49,264 nucleotides of DNA from WRDS01 sp964492775 (GTDB lineage Bacteria > Actinomycetota > Coriobacteriia > Anaerosomatales > PHET01), in assembly GCA_964492775.1 (NCBI GenBank), contig CAZBLH010000012.1, positions 1 through 49,264 of the forward strand. The letters are read 5' to 3'. Numbering within the stretch: the stretch's first letter is position 1; each line of letters starts with the position of its first letter. Positions 1-8,727 of this stretch are shown here, one piece after another. The notes under the pieces are model-generated. The model made no database searches. It saw only the letters and a program-made list of their open reading frames with translations, and was not told where the DNA came from. The position numbers and the translations under genes were made by a program.

Positions 1-599
1 TCGGCTACCAGCCAACGCTCGCTACCGAGATGGGCGCGCTCCAGGAGCGCATCACCTCAACCAAGACCGGTTCGGTCACCTCGGTCCAGGCCATCTACGT
101 GCCCGCGGACGACCTCACCGACCCGGCGCCTGCGACCGCCTTCACGCACCTGGATGCCACGACGGTCCTGTCGCGAGGCATCGCCGAGAAGGGCCTGTAT
201 CCGGCGGTAGACCCGCTGGCGTCGACTTCGCGCGCCCTCGATCCCGAGGTCGTCGGCGAGGAGCACTACCGCGTGGCGCGTGGTGTTCAGAACGTGCTGC
301 AGCGCTACAAGGACCTGCAGGACATCATCGCCATCCTCGGTATGGATGAGCTCTCCGAGGAGGACAAGCTCACCGTCTCGCGTGCGCGCAAGATCGAGCA
401 GTTCCTCTCGCAGCCGTTCTTCGTGGGTGAGCAGTTCACGGGCATGCCCGGCATCTACGTGAAGCTCGAGGACACGATCCACGGCTTCGCCGAGATCATC
501 GACGGTAAGCACGACGACGTGCCGGAGCAGGCGTTCCGCTACGTCGGCACCATCGAGGATGCGTTGGCCAAGGCCGAGTCAATGAAGGCGACGGCGTAG
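1..599 (+). CDS. atpD: F1 ATP synthase subunit beta, C-terminal part
   Basis: This is the 3' end of the gene for the catalytic beta subunit of the F1 sector, which makes ATP from ADP and phosphate using the proton or sodium gradient. The reading frame enters at base 3 with GYQPTLATEMGALQERI, the strongly conserved segment before the catalytic-site loop. ITSTKTGSVTSVQA and the YVPADDLTDPAPA block follow, then the helical C-terminal domain ending in KAESMKATA. About 198 codons are present; the Walker A half lies upstream of the window. The stop is eight bases before the atpC start, whose Shine-Dalgarno GGAGGG overlaps the end of this gene, as expected for the last two genes of an atp operon. 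Identity is certain. Confidence 0.98.
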   Translation, partial: GYQPTLATEMGALQERITSTKTGSVTSVQAIYVPADDLTDPAPATAFTHLDATTVLSRGIAEKGLYPAVDPLASTSRALDPEVVGEEHYRVARGVQNVLQRYKDLQDIIAILGMDELSEEDKLTVSRARKIEQFLSQPFFVGEQFTGMPGIYVKLEDTIHGFAEIIDGKHDDVPEQAFRYVGTIEDALAKAESMKATA

Positions 600-607
600 G
601 AGGGCTC

Positions 608-1033
608 ATGGCGAGAACCCTTCTTGCTGAGATAGTCACACCCGAGCACATCGTTTACTCGAGCGAGGTACAGATGGTCGTGGCGATGACGACGACGGGC
701 GAGGTTGGCATCTTGCCGCTCCACGCTCCGCTCGTCTCGGAGCTTGCGCCCGGTGAGGTGCGCCTCAAGACCGGCGAGACCGCATCGGACTGGGAGTACT
801 TCGCGATCTCCGGGGGCTACCTGCAGGTCCACGAGGACAAGGTCCTCATCCTGGCCGACGCAGCGGTTGCCGCTTCGCTGATCGATGCCGAGCACGTCCG
901 CGAGTCGGCCGAGCGGATCAGAGCGCGTCTTGCGGCACTGCCCCACGACGCGGACGACGAGCGCAGCGAGTGCGAACGTGACCTCGCATGGTGCGAGTTG
1001 CAGGTCCGGGCCACCGACGCGGCTGCCAAGTAG
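608..1033 (+). CDS. atpC: F1 ATP synthase subunit epsilon
   Basis: Encodes the epsilon subunit (141 residues), which sits on the gamma rotor, couples F1 to Fo and can inhibit ATP hydrolysis. The N-terminal beta-sandwich is recognisable: LLAEIVTPEHIVYSSEVQMV, then GEVGILPLHAPLVSELAPGE, and FAISGGYLQVHEDKVLILAD. A C-terminal helical region follows (about residues 95-135) with an acidic, Cys-containing stretch. The start ATG has a clear GGAGGG ribosome site just upstream. It is the last gene of the atp operon and is followed by a perfect hairpin at 1060-1083. Confidence 0.96.
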   Translation: MARTLLAEIVTPEHIVYSSEVQMVVAMTTTGEVGILPLHAPLVSELAPGEVRLKTGETASDWEYFAISGGYLQVHEDKVLILADAAVAASLIDAEHVRESAERIRARLAALPHDADDERSECERDLAWCELQVRATDAAAK

Positions 1034-1059
1034 CGGCCAGTGGCGACAGTGAATGAACC

Positions 1060-1083
1060 AGAGAGCCCGGTGACGGGCTCTCT
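1060..1083 (+). terminator. Hairpin ending the atp operon
   Basis: Ten-base-pair perfect stem: AGAGAGCCCG at 1060-1069 and CGGGCTCTCT at 1074-1083, closed by the GNRA tetraloop GTGA. It lies 26 bases after the atpC stop. The downstream tract (CTCGTATG) is poor in T, so termination may be factor-assisted. Confidence 0.75.
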
Positions 1084-1159
1084 CTCGTATGTTCGCGAAG
1101 TACTGATTCGGGAAGAACACGCCTTGGTGACGTACGTACTTGGATCGGCAGGGCTACGG

Positions 1160-1165
1160 TATGCT
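1160..1165 (+). promoter_or_regulatory. Candidate -10 for a leaderless murA transcript
   Basis: TATGCT lies seven bases before the ATG at 1173, which puts the expected transcription start on the A of that codon. No Shine-Dalgarno sequence precedes this ATG (the bases between are TTCTGAC), consistent with a leaderless message. No good -35 was found at 17 bases; TTGGAT at 1140-1145 is spaced only 14 bases away. Confidence 0.45.
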
Positions 1166-1172
1166 TTCTGAC

Positions 1173-2509
1173 ATGGACTCAATCATCGTGAATGGCGGCC
1201 GGCGGCTGTCGGGTGAGGTGCGGGTCGAGGGCGCCAAGAACTCGGCGCTCAAGCTCATGGCCGCCTCGCTGCTGGCGCCTGGGACTTCCCGGCTCAGCGC
1301 GGTTCCCGACATCGCCGATGTCGACATCATGATCGAGGTGCTGGAGCATCTCGGCGCGCGCGTGACGCGCGAGGACCACCGACTGGAGATTGACGCCAGT
1401 GGCGTCTCCGGGTGGGAGACGCCGTACGAGCTCGTCGTCAAGATGCGTGCCTCAATCGCGGTACTGGGACCGCTCGTCGCCCGTTTCGGCCGAGCGCGTG
1501 TTGCGATGCCGGGAGGGTGCGCGATCGGGTCGCGCAAGATCGACATGCACATCGCTGGGCTCGAGCACCTGGGCGCTGAGATCTCCTTCGAGCACGGTTC
1601 GCTGGACGCAGTAGCGCCAGAGGGCGGCTTGGTCGGGACCGACGTCATTCTCGAGTTCCCGAGTGTTGGTGCGACCGAGAACCTGATGATGGCGGCGGTC
1701 CTCGCCAAGGGGACTACGACCATCGACAACNNNNNNNNNNGCGCGAGCCGGAGATCGTCGATCTCGCGAGGTTCTTGCGCGCCATGGGAGCCGACATCGA
1801 TGGCGACGGTACGTCGCTCATCACAGTGAACGGGGTCGAGCAACTGCACCCTGCTGAGCACCAGGTAGTCGGCGACCGTATCGAGGCGGGGACGTACCTT
1901 GTGGCAGGGGCGCTCTGTGGGGGCGAGGTCACCGTGACCGGCTTCGACCCGGCCCATCTAGACCTTGTGATAGCCAAGATGCGCGAGGCCGGATGCGAGA
2001 TCGAGGCCGGGGCTGACTGGGCGCGTGTGACTCTTTCCCGGAGGCCGAGCGCGGTGGATGTCCAGACACTGCCATACCCCGGCTTTCCTACCGACATGCA
2101 GGCGCAGTTCATGACGCTGATGGCACTCGCCGAGGGTGGCTCCATCATCACCGAGAACGTGTTCGAGAACCGTTTCATGTTCGCCGATGAGCTCGCGCGC
2201 ATGGGTGCGGACATCCGTATCGAAGGGCATCACGCGCTCGTCAAGGGTGTCGAGCGTCTGTCCGGCGCGCCGGTGAGATCGACGGATCTCCGCGGAGGCG
2301 CCGCGCTCGTTCTCGCAGGACTGGTTGCCGAAGGCCAGACCGTGGTGGGCGATGTCTACCACATCTCTCGCGGGTACGAGCGGTTCGTCGAGAAGCTCGC
2401 AGCGCTCGGGGCAGACGTGGCGTATACGGGCGCACCCCCGCATGCGGCAGCAGAAGCCGAGCAGGATTCTCCCGCGCCCGCTGCAACCCCAATCGAATCG
2501 GAGGCCTGA
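1173..2509 (+). CDS. murA: UDP-N-acetylglucosamine 1-carboxyvinyltransferase MurA (assembly gap inside)
   Basis: MurA transfers enolpyruvate from PEP to UDP-GlcNAc, the first committed step of peptidoglycan precursor synthesis in the cytoplasm. Visible motifs are GAKNSALK near residue 20 (the conserved Lys-Asn), MRAS near 91, and the PEP-reactive cysteine in MPGGCAIGSR at about Cys116. LPYPGFPTDMQAQ and LRGGAALV in the second half are also diagnostic. The frame before the 10-N run (1731-1740) and the frame after it differ. This is an artefact: the family pattern IDN-A-A-REPEIVDL needs only five missing bases. I chose the ATG at 1173 because a -10-like hexamer lies seven bases upstream; an in-frame ATG at 1161 is the alternative. 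The TGA stop overlaps the fabZ ATG by one base, so the two genes are translationally coupled. Confidence 0.95.
1731..1740. other. Assembly gap (10 N) inside murA
   Basis: Ten unknown bases break the murA frame: codons upstream read in one frame and codons downstream in another. Matching the conserved N-A-A-R-E-P-E segment predicts five real bases here. The N-run is therefore a fixed-length placeholder, not a measured gap, and not evidence of a pseudogene. Confidence 0.9.
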
Positions 2510-2940
2510 TGGAACTCGATCGCGAAGCAATCGAGGCGATAATCCCGCACCGCGACCCGTTCCTGTTGCTCGACCGGGTGGAGAGCTTCGTTCCCGGTGA
2601 GTCAGCCACGGCATTCCTTCAGGTGGTCGAGGACGCATTCTGGGTTCCCGGTCACTTCCCCGAGTACCCCGTGATGCCGGGAGTGCTTATCGTTGAGGCG
2701 CTCGCGCAGGCAGGCGCGGTCGCGCTCCTCTCGCTTGAAGCGAACCGAGGCGCGACTGCGCTGTTCGCCGGCATTGACAAGGTGCGGTTCAAGCGCCAGG
2801 TGCGTCCCGGCGACTTGCTTCGGCTGGAGTGCACGATCACCAAGCTGCGGGGACGCGTGGGCTTCGGCCGCGCGGAGGCGACCGTCGACGGCGAGCTGGC
2901 CTGCTCCGGCGAGCTGATGTTCGCGATCAAGGCCGTCTGA
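2509..2940 (+). CDS. fabZ: 3-hydroxyacyl-ACP dehydratase FabZ
   Basis: Dehydrates (3R)-hydroxyacyl-ACP to trans-2-enoyl-ACP in type II fatty-acid elongation in the cytoplasm. The 143-residue length is typical of FabZ. IIPHRDPFLLLDRV at residues 11-24 is the signature N-terminal helix and strand. The active-site segment PGHFPEYPVMPGVLIVEALA carries His49 and Glu63, the catalytic pair of hotdog-fold dehydratases. FAGIDKVRFKRQVRPGD follows as expected. The ATG overlaps the murA stop by one base, linking lipid and wall precursor synthesis in one transcript. A glycosyltransferase starts ten bases after its stop. Confidence 0.97.
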   Translation: MELDREAIEAIIPHRDPFLLLDRVESFVPGESATAFLQVVEDAFWVPGHFPEYPVMPGVLIVEALAQAGAVALLSLEANRGATALFAGIDKVRFKRQVRPGDLLRLECTITKLRGRVGFGRAEATVDGELACSGELMFAIKAV

Positions 2941-2950
2941 GAGCGCGTTG

Positions 2951-4225
2951 ATGGCGCAGCCACGCGCAGAGGCATCAGCAGACGGAAGGCTCGGGGGCGT
3001 CGTCTTCGCGAAGCTCTACCCGAATCCAGCGGAGCCGTTCCGCGGTCGCTTCGTCGCCGACCAGGTGCATGCGACCTCCCGTGAGATCGACTGGGAGGTC
3101 ATCGCCCCATTCCCGCTCGTTTCCCGGTGGGTCGCCGACATCGCAGGCAAGCCCTACGCCGCCGGAACGCGCGACGACGCTGGAGTGCTTGTCCACTACA
3201 CGCGCTACCCGGTCCTGCCGAGGCGCCTGCTGTACGCGACGGTTCCTGCTGCGATGACCGCGACCTCGAGCTCGGCGTTCAGGAACGCGGTCGAGGCGGT
3301 CGGTGCCCGGTTCGTCCACGCGCACGAGTTGTACCCGTCAGGAGAGGCTGCCCGCCGGCTGGCCGAGAGGCAGGGCCTGCCCTACATCCTCACCGCTCAC
3401 GGTTCAGATCTCTACCTCAACCTCGACAATCCACGCTGGAAGGCTGGAGTGCTCTCGGCCGCTCGAGACGCCGCCGCCCTTGTGTGCGTTGGGAGCCGTC
3501 TCGGCCGAGACTGCGTCGAGATACTCGGTGCCGACCCGGAGCGGGTGCTGGTGATCCCCAACACCTATGACACCCAGTGCTTCTCAGGTGCGAAGGGGCG
3601 AGGCGCGTCGGGGGAGCGCGAGACCAAGCACGAGGGGCTGAGCCTGCTTTCTGTCGGGCGACTCTCGCCGGAGAAGGGCCACGAGGTGCTTTTGCACGCC
3701 TTTGCCGAGGCGCGCGCTGGCGGATTGGACGCGTCACTCACGATCGTCGGCGACGGCAGCGAACGCGCGCGGCTCGAGGTGCTCGCCGCTGAGCTCGGAA
3801 TCGCCGAGCGCGTGCGGTTCACCGGAGTACTTCTCGACGCCGACCTCGCGGATGCGATGCGTGCGGCGGATGTCTTTGTGCTGCCTTCGCATTCGGAGGG
3901 CTTTGGCGTGGTCCTCATCGAGGCCATGGCGATGGGCCTGCCGGTGGTCGCGACGCGCTCGGGTGGACCCGAGGACATCGTTGATGAGAGTAACGGCGTC
4001 TTGGTCGAGCCGGGCAACCCCTCGGCGCTCTCGGCGGGAATAGCCGAGGTTGCTGAGCGGCTCGCCGACTTCGATACCTCAAGCATCGCCGAGCAGACCG
4101 CGCGGCGGTACTCTCCGGAGGCGATCGGGGAGCGTCTGGTGGCGTTGTATCGCGAGGTGGTGGCTGGCGCACCGATCACCGGGACCCTTGCCGAGCGCGA
4201 CGTGGAGGAGGCGGGTGCATCATGA
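2951..4225 (+). CDS. Glycosyltransferase family 4 protein
   Basis: A GT-B fold retaining glycosyltransferase of about 424 residues, probably acting on the inner membrane face to extend a lipid-linked glycan. The N-terminal half has FAKLYPNPAEPFRGRFV (donor-distal Rossmann domain), VHAHELYPSG and LTAHGSDLY. The C-terminal half has LLSVGRLSPEKGH near residue 235, then IVGDGSERARLE, and the EX7E-like donor site SEGFGVVLIEAMAMGLPVV near residue 315. An adjoining TTG at 2948 gives one extra residue; I use the ATG at 2951. It overlaps the next glycosyltransferase by ATGA and so opens the polysaccharide operon. Donor and acceptor cannot be read from sequence. Confidence 0.9.
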   Translation: MAQPRAEASADGRLGGVVFAKLYPNPAEPFRGRFVADQVHATSREIDWEVIAPFPLVSRWVADIAGKPYAAGTRDDAGVLVHYTRYPVLPRRLLYATVPAAMTATSSSAFRNAVEAVGARFVHAHELYPSGEAARRLAERQGLPYILTAHGSDLYLNLDNPRWKAGVLSAARDAAALVCVGSRLGRDCVEILGADPERVLVIPNTYDTQCFSGAKGRGASGERETKHEGLSLLSVGRLSPEKGHEVLLHAFAEARAGGLDASLTIVGDGSERARLEVLAAELGIAERVRFTGVLLDADLADAMRAADVFVLPSHSEGFGVVLIEAMAMGLPVVATRSGGPEDIVDESNGVLVEPGNPSALSAGIAEVAERLADFDTSSIAEQTARRYSPEAIGERLVALYREVVAGAPITGTLAERDVEEAGAS

Positions 4226-5385
4226 GCCGCGTCGTGATGTTCAAGACCGCGAATGCGTTCCTCGATCCGCGGCTGGCCAAGGAGGCCGACGCGCTCACTG
4301 ATGCCGGGTACGAGGTCATCGTGCTCGCCTGGGACCGCACCGGCGCCGGCGGCGAGCCACCGGCCGGGAGCGGCTGGCGTGTCGAGCACCTGGGGCCGCG
4401 CGCGGCCCACGGCGGCGGCGTGCGCAACATCAGCGGGTTCCGGGCGTTCTGGCGCCAGGCGGGCGCACGCGCCGCCGACCTCGGCGCCGATGTACTCCAC
4501 TGCCATGATCTCGACACCGCACCAGCGGCATTGCGCGCGATGAAGCTCGCTGCGCCGGGGCCGGCGCCGAGGCTGGTGCTCGACTTCTGGGAGCTGTACC
4601 GCGAGAGCCGTATGCTGCCGCAGAAGGGGCTCGCCGGGACGGTGGCTCGCGCCGCAGCTCGCGTCATCGAGCGGCGCTCGATCCCGCGTGCCGAGTTCGT
4701 CATCACCGTCACGGAGGGTCAGGTCGAGTACTACCGCTCCCTCGGCGCGAAACGCGTCGTGCTCGTAGAAAACGCGCCGGTGCTCGGCAGCTACACGCCC
4801 ACCGACCGCCGGGAGCCCGAGTTCGTCGTGAGCTTCATCGGCAGAATGCGCTACGTTCCGGCGCTCGAGACGCTGATGCGCGCGATTCAGCCACACCCAG
4901 AACTCGGGGTGCTACTGGTCGGCGGCGGCCCCTCGGCCCACAAAATACGCGAAATCGCGCGGGGACTCGAACGCGTGGATGTGCGTGGGGCCGTGGACAA
5001 CAGCAAGGTGGCTGCCTTGTACACGGAGTGCGACGCGGTCTACGCCTGCTATGACATCTCGCTCGGCAACTGGCGAACCGCATTTCCTGTGAAGGTCATG
5101 GAAGGAATGGCGTGCGGTTTGCCTGTGGTCGTCACGCGTGGCAGTTGGATCGCCGAGTACGTTGAACGCGAGGGGCTGGGGCTCGCCGTAGATCACGATG
5201 ACGTCGCGGATGTGGAGCGAGCGCTCGTTGCGCTCGCCAGCGACCGGGATGCTGCCCGCGAGATGGGTCGGCGGGGACGCAGGATCGTCGAGCGTGAGCT
5301 CAATTGGGATGCGGCCGCCGCACGGCTCGTCGGAGCGTACCGCGAGATGCTCGGCGAGCGCAGTGACACCGGTGTTTCGCGCTAG
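4222..5385 (+). CDS. Glycosyltransferase family 4-like protein
   Basis: A 387-residue GT-B protein, cytoplasmic or peripheral on the membrane. The N-terminal domain opens with VVMFKTANAFLDPRLAKEAD and contains VLHCHDLDT and LVLDFWELYRES, patterns seen in exopolysaccharide transferases. The C-terminal domain has SFIGRMRYVPALETLMRAI, LLVGGGPSAHKIRE and a donor-site variant FPVKVMEGMACGLPVVVT, in which Glu replaces the usual first position of EX7E. The start overlaps the preceding gene by ATGA. Its stop codon TAG at 5383-5385 forms part of a promoter-like TAGAAT for the next gene set. Substrate unknown. Confidence 0.87.
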   Translation: MSRVVMFKTANAFLDPRLAKEADALTDAGYEVIVLAWDRTGAGGEPPAGSGWRVEHLGPRAAHGGGVRNISGFRAFWRQAGARAADLGADVLHCHDLDTAPAALRAMKLAAPGPAPRLVLDFWELYRESRMLPQKGLAGTVARAAARVIERRSIPRAEFVITVTEGQVEYYRSLGAKRVVLVENAPVLGSYTPTDRREPEFVVSFIGRMRYVPALETLMRAIQPHPELGVLLVGGGPSAHKIREIARGLERVDVRGAVDNSKVAALYTECDAVYACYDISLGNWRTAFPVKVMEGMACGLPVVVTRGSWIAEYVEREGLGLAVDHDDVADVERALVALASDRDAAREMGRRGRRIVERELNWDAAAARLVGAYREMLGERSDTGVSR

Positions 5386-5388
5386 AAT
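5383..5388 (+). promoter_or_regulatory. Candidate -10 for the wbpABDE-like operon
   Basis: GCTAGAAT with core TAGAAT, overlapping the stop codon of the preceding glycosyltransferase. Start of the first operon gene is 57 bases downstream behind the ribosome site AGGAGA. The same GCTAGAAT appears before the amidase, the comF-downstream RNA and secA. No convincing -35 element. Confidence 0.4.
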
Positions 5389-5444
5389 AGTTCGGATACG
5401 GTTGATGCGGTTCGGGAACCGCGCCGCAGGCTGACAGGAGAACG

Positions 5445-6740
5445 ATGGGACTCGAAGAACGACTTGCCGACCGCAGTGCCGTCTACGGCGTCGTGGGGTT
5501 GGGATACGTGGGTCTGCCGCTCGTGGTGGAGATGGCCAAGGCGGGCAACAACGTCATCGGCTTCGATGTCTCAACCGAGAAAGTCGAGCTCGTCAACTCG
5601 AGGAAGAGCTACATCCCTGATGTGCCGTCTAACGATCTGGCTAGCCTGGTGGACAAAGGGCTGATCACTGCCACAGCTGATTTCGCGCGCGCGGCTGAGT
5701 GCGACGTCATCGCCATCTGCGTGCCGACTCCGCTCAACAAGATGAAGGAGCCCGACGTCTCGTTCATGGTCTCGGCTACCGAGGCCATCGCGCCGTATCT
5801 GCACGCAGACATGCTCGTCACCCTCGAGTCGACAACCTACCCGGGCACGACAGACGAGATACTCCGGCCGATCGTTGAGAGCGGCGGGCTCAGAGTGGGC
5901 GAGGATGTCTACCTCGCGTTCTCTCCCGAGCGCGTCGATCCCGGCAATCCGACGTACCAGACGAAGAACACGCCGAAGCTCGTCGGTGGCGTGACGTCGC
6001 GCTGCACCGAGATCGCGGTGGAGTTCTACTCGAGCTTCCTTGATGAGATCGTGCCGATGTCCTCGGCGCGTGCCGCCGAGATGGCGAAGCTGCTCGAGAA
6101 CATCTTTCGGTGCGTCAACATCGCGCTCGTCAATGAGCTGCTCATGCTCTCGGAGCGCATGGACATCGACATGTGGGAGGTCGTTGACGCCGCCAAGACC
6201 AAGCCCTTCGGGTTCATGCCGTTCTATCCCGGACCGGGCCTCGGCGGGCACTGCATTCCGATCGACCCCTTCTATCTGTCCTGGAAGGCCCGCGAGTATG
6301 ACTTCCAGACCCAGTTCATCGAGCTGGCGGGCAATGTCAACGAGAACATGCCCTACTACGTAGTCCAGCGCCTCATGGACGTGCTGAACGACCAGGGCAA
6401 AGCGCTCTCCACCAGCCGGGTCCTGATGCTCGGCGTCGCGTACAAGGGCGACATCGACGACGTGCGCGAAAGCCCTGCCATCCGCATCGCCGAGCTCCTT
6501 CGCGAGAAGTGTTCGGAGGTCATATACCACGACCCCTACGTGTCCAAGTTCAAGGCCGGTGGCGAGACGCTCGAGAGCTGCGCGCTTACGGCCGAGTGCG
6601 TCGCCTTGGCTGACGCCGTACTCGTGATTACCGGGCACAGCTCCGTGGACTACCAGCTTGTTGCAGACAACGCCAAGGTCGTGCTCGACACCCGCAACGC
6701 GATGAAAGACATCGAGAGCGACAGGGTGGTGCGCCTGTGA
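5445..6740 (+). CDS. UDP-N-acetyl-D-glucosamine 6-dehydrogenase (WbpA/WecC type)
   Basis: NAD-dependent four-electron oxidation of the C6 hydroxyl of a UDP-N-acetylhexosamine to the uronic acid. The Rossmann motif VVGLGYVGLPL is at residues 16-26. CVPTPLNKMKEPD and TLESTTYPGTT mark the dehydrogenase family, and YPGPGLGGHCIPIDPFY carries the catalytic Cys270. The P-G-L-GGHCIP-DP form is that of the WbpA/WbpO/WecC subgroup rather than the UDP-glucose enzyme, which has GGSCFPKD; a true UDP-glucose dehydrogenase is present at 12750. The next gene starts with GTG overlapping its stop. Together with the three genes downstream, it fits the first step of UDP-GlcNAc(3NAc)A synthesis known from Pseudomonas aeruginosa wbpABED. 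The exact substrate is inferred from context. Confidence 0.88.
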   Translation: MGLEERLADRSAVYGVVGLGYVGLPLVVEMAKAGNNVIGFDVSTEKVELVNSRKSYIPDVPSNDLASLVDKGLITATADFARAAECDVIAICVPTPLNKMKEPDVSFMVSATEAIAPYLHADMLVTLESTTYPGTTDEILRPIVESGGLRVGEDVYLAFSPERVDPGNPTYQTKNTPKLVGGVTSRCTEIAVEFYSSFLDEIVPMSSARAAEMAKLLENIFRCVNIALVNELLMLSERMDIDMWEVVDAAKTKPFGFMPFYPGPGLGGHCIPIDPFYLSWKAREYDFQTQFIELAGNVNENMPYYVVQRLMDVLNDQGKALSTSRVLMLGVAYKGDIDDVRESPAIRIAELLREKCSEVIYHDPYVSKFKAGGETLESCALTAECVALADAVLVITGHSSVDYQLVADNAKVVLDTRNAMKDIESDRVVRL

Positions 6741-7822
6741 GCGACAAGGTGCGCGTTGGCGTCGTCGGGTTCGGCTACTGGGGTCCGAACCTTGTGCGCA
6801 ACCTCGACAGGCTGCCCGACGCAGAACTCGTGGCAGCCTGTGACCTCTCGGAGACGAACCTGTCGAAGTTGGCGGGGCTCTACCCGTATGTCGAGATCAC
6901 GAACGACCTTGAGGTCCTGCTCAGCGAGTACGATCTCGACGCGGTGGTGGTGGCGACTTCGGCGCCGAGCCATCACGCGATCGCCAGGCGGGTGATTGAA
7001 GCCGGGAAGCACTGCTTCGTCGAGAAGCCGCTGACCCTGACCTCGCGGGACTCCGCCGAACTCGTGAGCCTTGCTGCCGAGAAGGGCGTCGTGCTGATGG
7101 TTGGCCACCTCATGGTCTACCACGCCGCGATCAATTGGATCCGCGATTACATCGCCGCCGGCGAGCTCGGCGACGTGCTCTACCTGTACCTGCAGCGCCT
7201 CAACTTGGGCAAGGTGCGCACCGAGGAGAACGCGTTCTGGTCGCTCGCCCCGCATGATGTCTCGATCGCGCTGTACATCCTGGGCGAGACGCCGGACAGC
7301 GTTTCGGCGACGGGCGCCGCGTACGTCACCCCCGGTGTCGAGGACACGGTGTTTGCGAACCTGCACTTCCCGAGCGGCAAGATGGCCAACATCCACGTCT
7401 CCTGGCTTGACCCCCACAAGACGCGGAAGCTTACCGTCGTCGGGACCAAGCGCATGCTGGTCTTTGATGACATGCAGGCCACCGAGAAGATCTGGATCTA
7501 CGACAAGGGGCTCGGTGAGCCAGAGAAGGCGCTCGGCTGGGGCGAGGATCTGACCCTGCGCTTCGGCGATATCACGGTTCCCTGGGTGCCGATGACCGAG
7601 CCGCTCGGCATTGAAGTCCAGCATTTCCTGGACTGCTGCCGCAGCGGGGAGACGCCGCGTTCCAGTGGCGCTGACGGGCATGCAGTCGTGCGGGTGCTCG
7701 AGGCGGTCGACGAGTCCATGGCGGCGGGTGGAGCGCCTGTGGCGACAACGACGACCGCGGTTGGCTCACGCGGCGGGGAAGCCAGCGACTGCGCGCCCAC
7801 CGACGGAGGAGTGGCGAGATGA
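6737..7822 (+). CDS. Gfo/Idh/MocA-family oxidoreductase, WbpB-like 3-dehydrogenase
   Basis: A 361-residue NAD(P)-dependent oxidoreductase, probably cytoplasmic. The N-terminal Rossmann motif is VGVVGFGYWGPNLVRNL. The family signature EKPLTLT (catalytic Lys) is near residue 97, and the HDVSIALYILGE segment carries the conserved His near residue 174. In WbpB the enzyme oxidises C3 of UDP-GlcNAcA to the 3-keto sugar, which the aminotransferase then aminates; I infer the same here from the neighbours. The last 30 or so residues (after about 330) are Ala/Thr/Gly-rich and look like a disordered tail. It starts with GTG overlapping the upstream TGA and ends in ATGA with the acetyltransferase. Confidence 0.87.
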   Translation: MSDKVRVGVVGFGYWGPNLVRNLDRLPDAELVAACDLSETNLSKLAGLYPYVEITNDLEVLLSEYDLDAVVVATSAPSHHAIARRVIEAGKHCFVEKPLTLTSRDSAELVSLAAEKGVVLMVGHLMVYHAAINWIRDYIAAGELGDVLYLYLQRLNLGKVRTEENAFWSLAPHDVSIALYILGETPDSVSATGAAYVTPGVEDTVFANLHFPSGKMANIHVSWLDPHKTRKLTVVGTKRMLVFDDMQATEKIWIYDKGLGEPEKALGWGEDLTLRFGDITVPWVPMTEPLGIEVQHFLDCCRSGETPRSSGADGHAVVRVLEAVDESMAAGGAPVATTTTAVGSRGGEASDCAPTDGGVAR

Positions 7823-8625
7823 CACACGTGCACGGGCTTCATGTGGCCCAGACCGCCGAGGTTGCCGAGGACCTCGTTCACGGACACGGGATCGTGGTTC
7901 GTGACGATGCCCGCGTCGCGAAAGGCTGCACCTTCGGCGACTTCGTCGTGATCGAACAGGGCGCCAGTATTGGAGAGGACTGCGTACTCGGCAATCACGT
8001 CACGGTCTGCGCCGGCGCAAGCATCGGCGCTGGGACCGTACTCGCCGACTTCTCGATCGTCGGCAAGCGACCGAGGCTCTCGCCGCGCTCGACAGCGAAG
8101 TCGGGCCCGTTGCCTGGCGTCGTGGTCGGCGACGCGTGCTCGATAGGGAGCCACACGGTAGTCATGGCGGGAACCACGCTCGGAGTGCATGTGATCGTCG
8201 GTGACGGCGCAGGTATCCGCGAGCGCTGCTCCATCGGTGACGACGTGGTGGTCGGCCGAGCCGTCACCGTGGAGAACGATACGACGATCGGTGCGCGCAC
8301 ACGCATCCAGTCGGGCGCGTACGTTACCGCGTACGTCACACTCGAGGAGGATGTCTTCATCGCTCCGATGGTCGTGACCACGAATGACAACTACATGGGT
8401 CGCACCGAGAAGCGGTTCGCCGAACTCAAAGGCTGCACCGTGCGGCGAGGCGCTCGTGTGGGTGGCGGAGCGCACATCCTGCCGGGGGTCGAGATCGGCG
8501 AGGAGGCATTCATCGCCACAGGTGCGGTCGTGACTCGGGATATCCCACCGCGTTCGGTCGCGATGGGCGTGCCTGCGAAAGTGGTGCGGCCCGTCGCTCA
8601 GGAAGAACTTCTGGAGAACCAGTAA
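7819..8625 (+). CDS. Left-handed beta-helix N-acetyltransferase, WbpD-like
   Basis: A 268-residue hexapeptide-repeat protein. More than a dozen imperfect [LIV]-G-x4 turns run from about residue 25 to 225: VRDDARVAKGCTFGDFVVI, ASIGEDCVLGNHVTV, CSIGDDVVVG and VEIGEEAFIATGAVVTRDI. The end MGVPAKVVRPV is the typical C-terminal cap of the UDP-sugar acetyltransferase group. In the WbpD reaction the 3-amino group of UDP-GlcNAc(3NH2)A is acetylated from acetyl-CoA. WbpD itself is shorter (about 190 residues); the extra length here is additional coils in the N-terminal half, so an altered acceptor or oligomer is possible. The start overlaps the upstream gene by ATGA. Confidence 0.84.
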   Translation: MTHVHGLHVAQTAEVAEDLVHGHGIVVRDDARVAKGCTFGDFVVIEQGASIGEDCVLGNHVTVCAGASIGAGTVLADFSIVGKRPRLSPRSTAKSGPLPGVVVGDACSIGSHTVVMAGTTLGVHVIVGDGAGIRERCSIGDDVVVGRAVTVENDTTIGARTRIQSGAYVTAYVTLEEDVFIAPMVVTTNDNYMGRTEKRFAELKGCTVRRGARVGGGAHILPGVEIGEEAFIATGAVVTRDIPPRSVAMGVPAKVVRPVAQEELLENQ

Positions 8626-8727
8626 CGTACGGACAACGGTCACTTCACGCATGAGGCTCTCGCTGGATGGTGAGGGCATACTCTCAGCAGGTACCGACGG
8701 TCTGTTGGAAAGGACACTCACACCGCA

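Noticed and set aside
1140..1829. murA as two separate or frameshifted genes
   Set aside because: The frame change coincides exactly with the N-run; five bases restore the conserved sequence.
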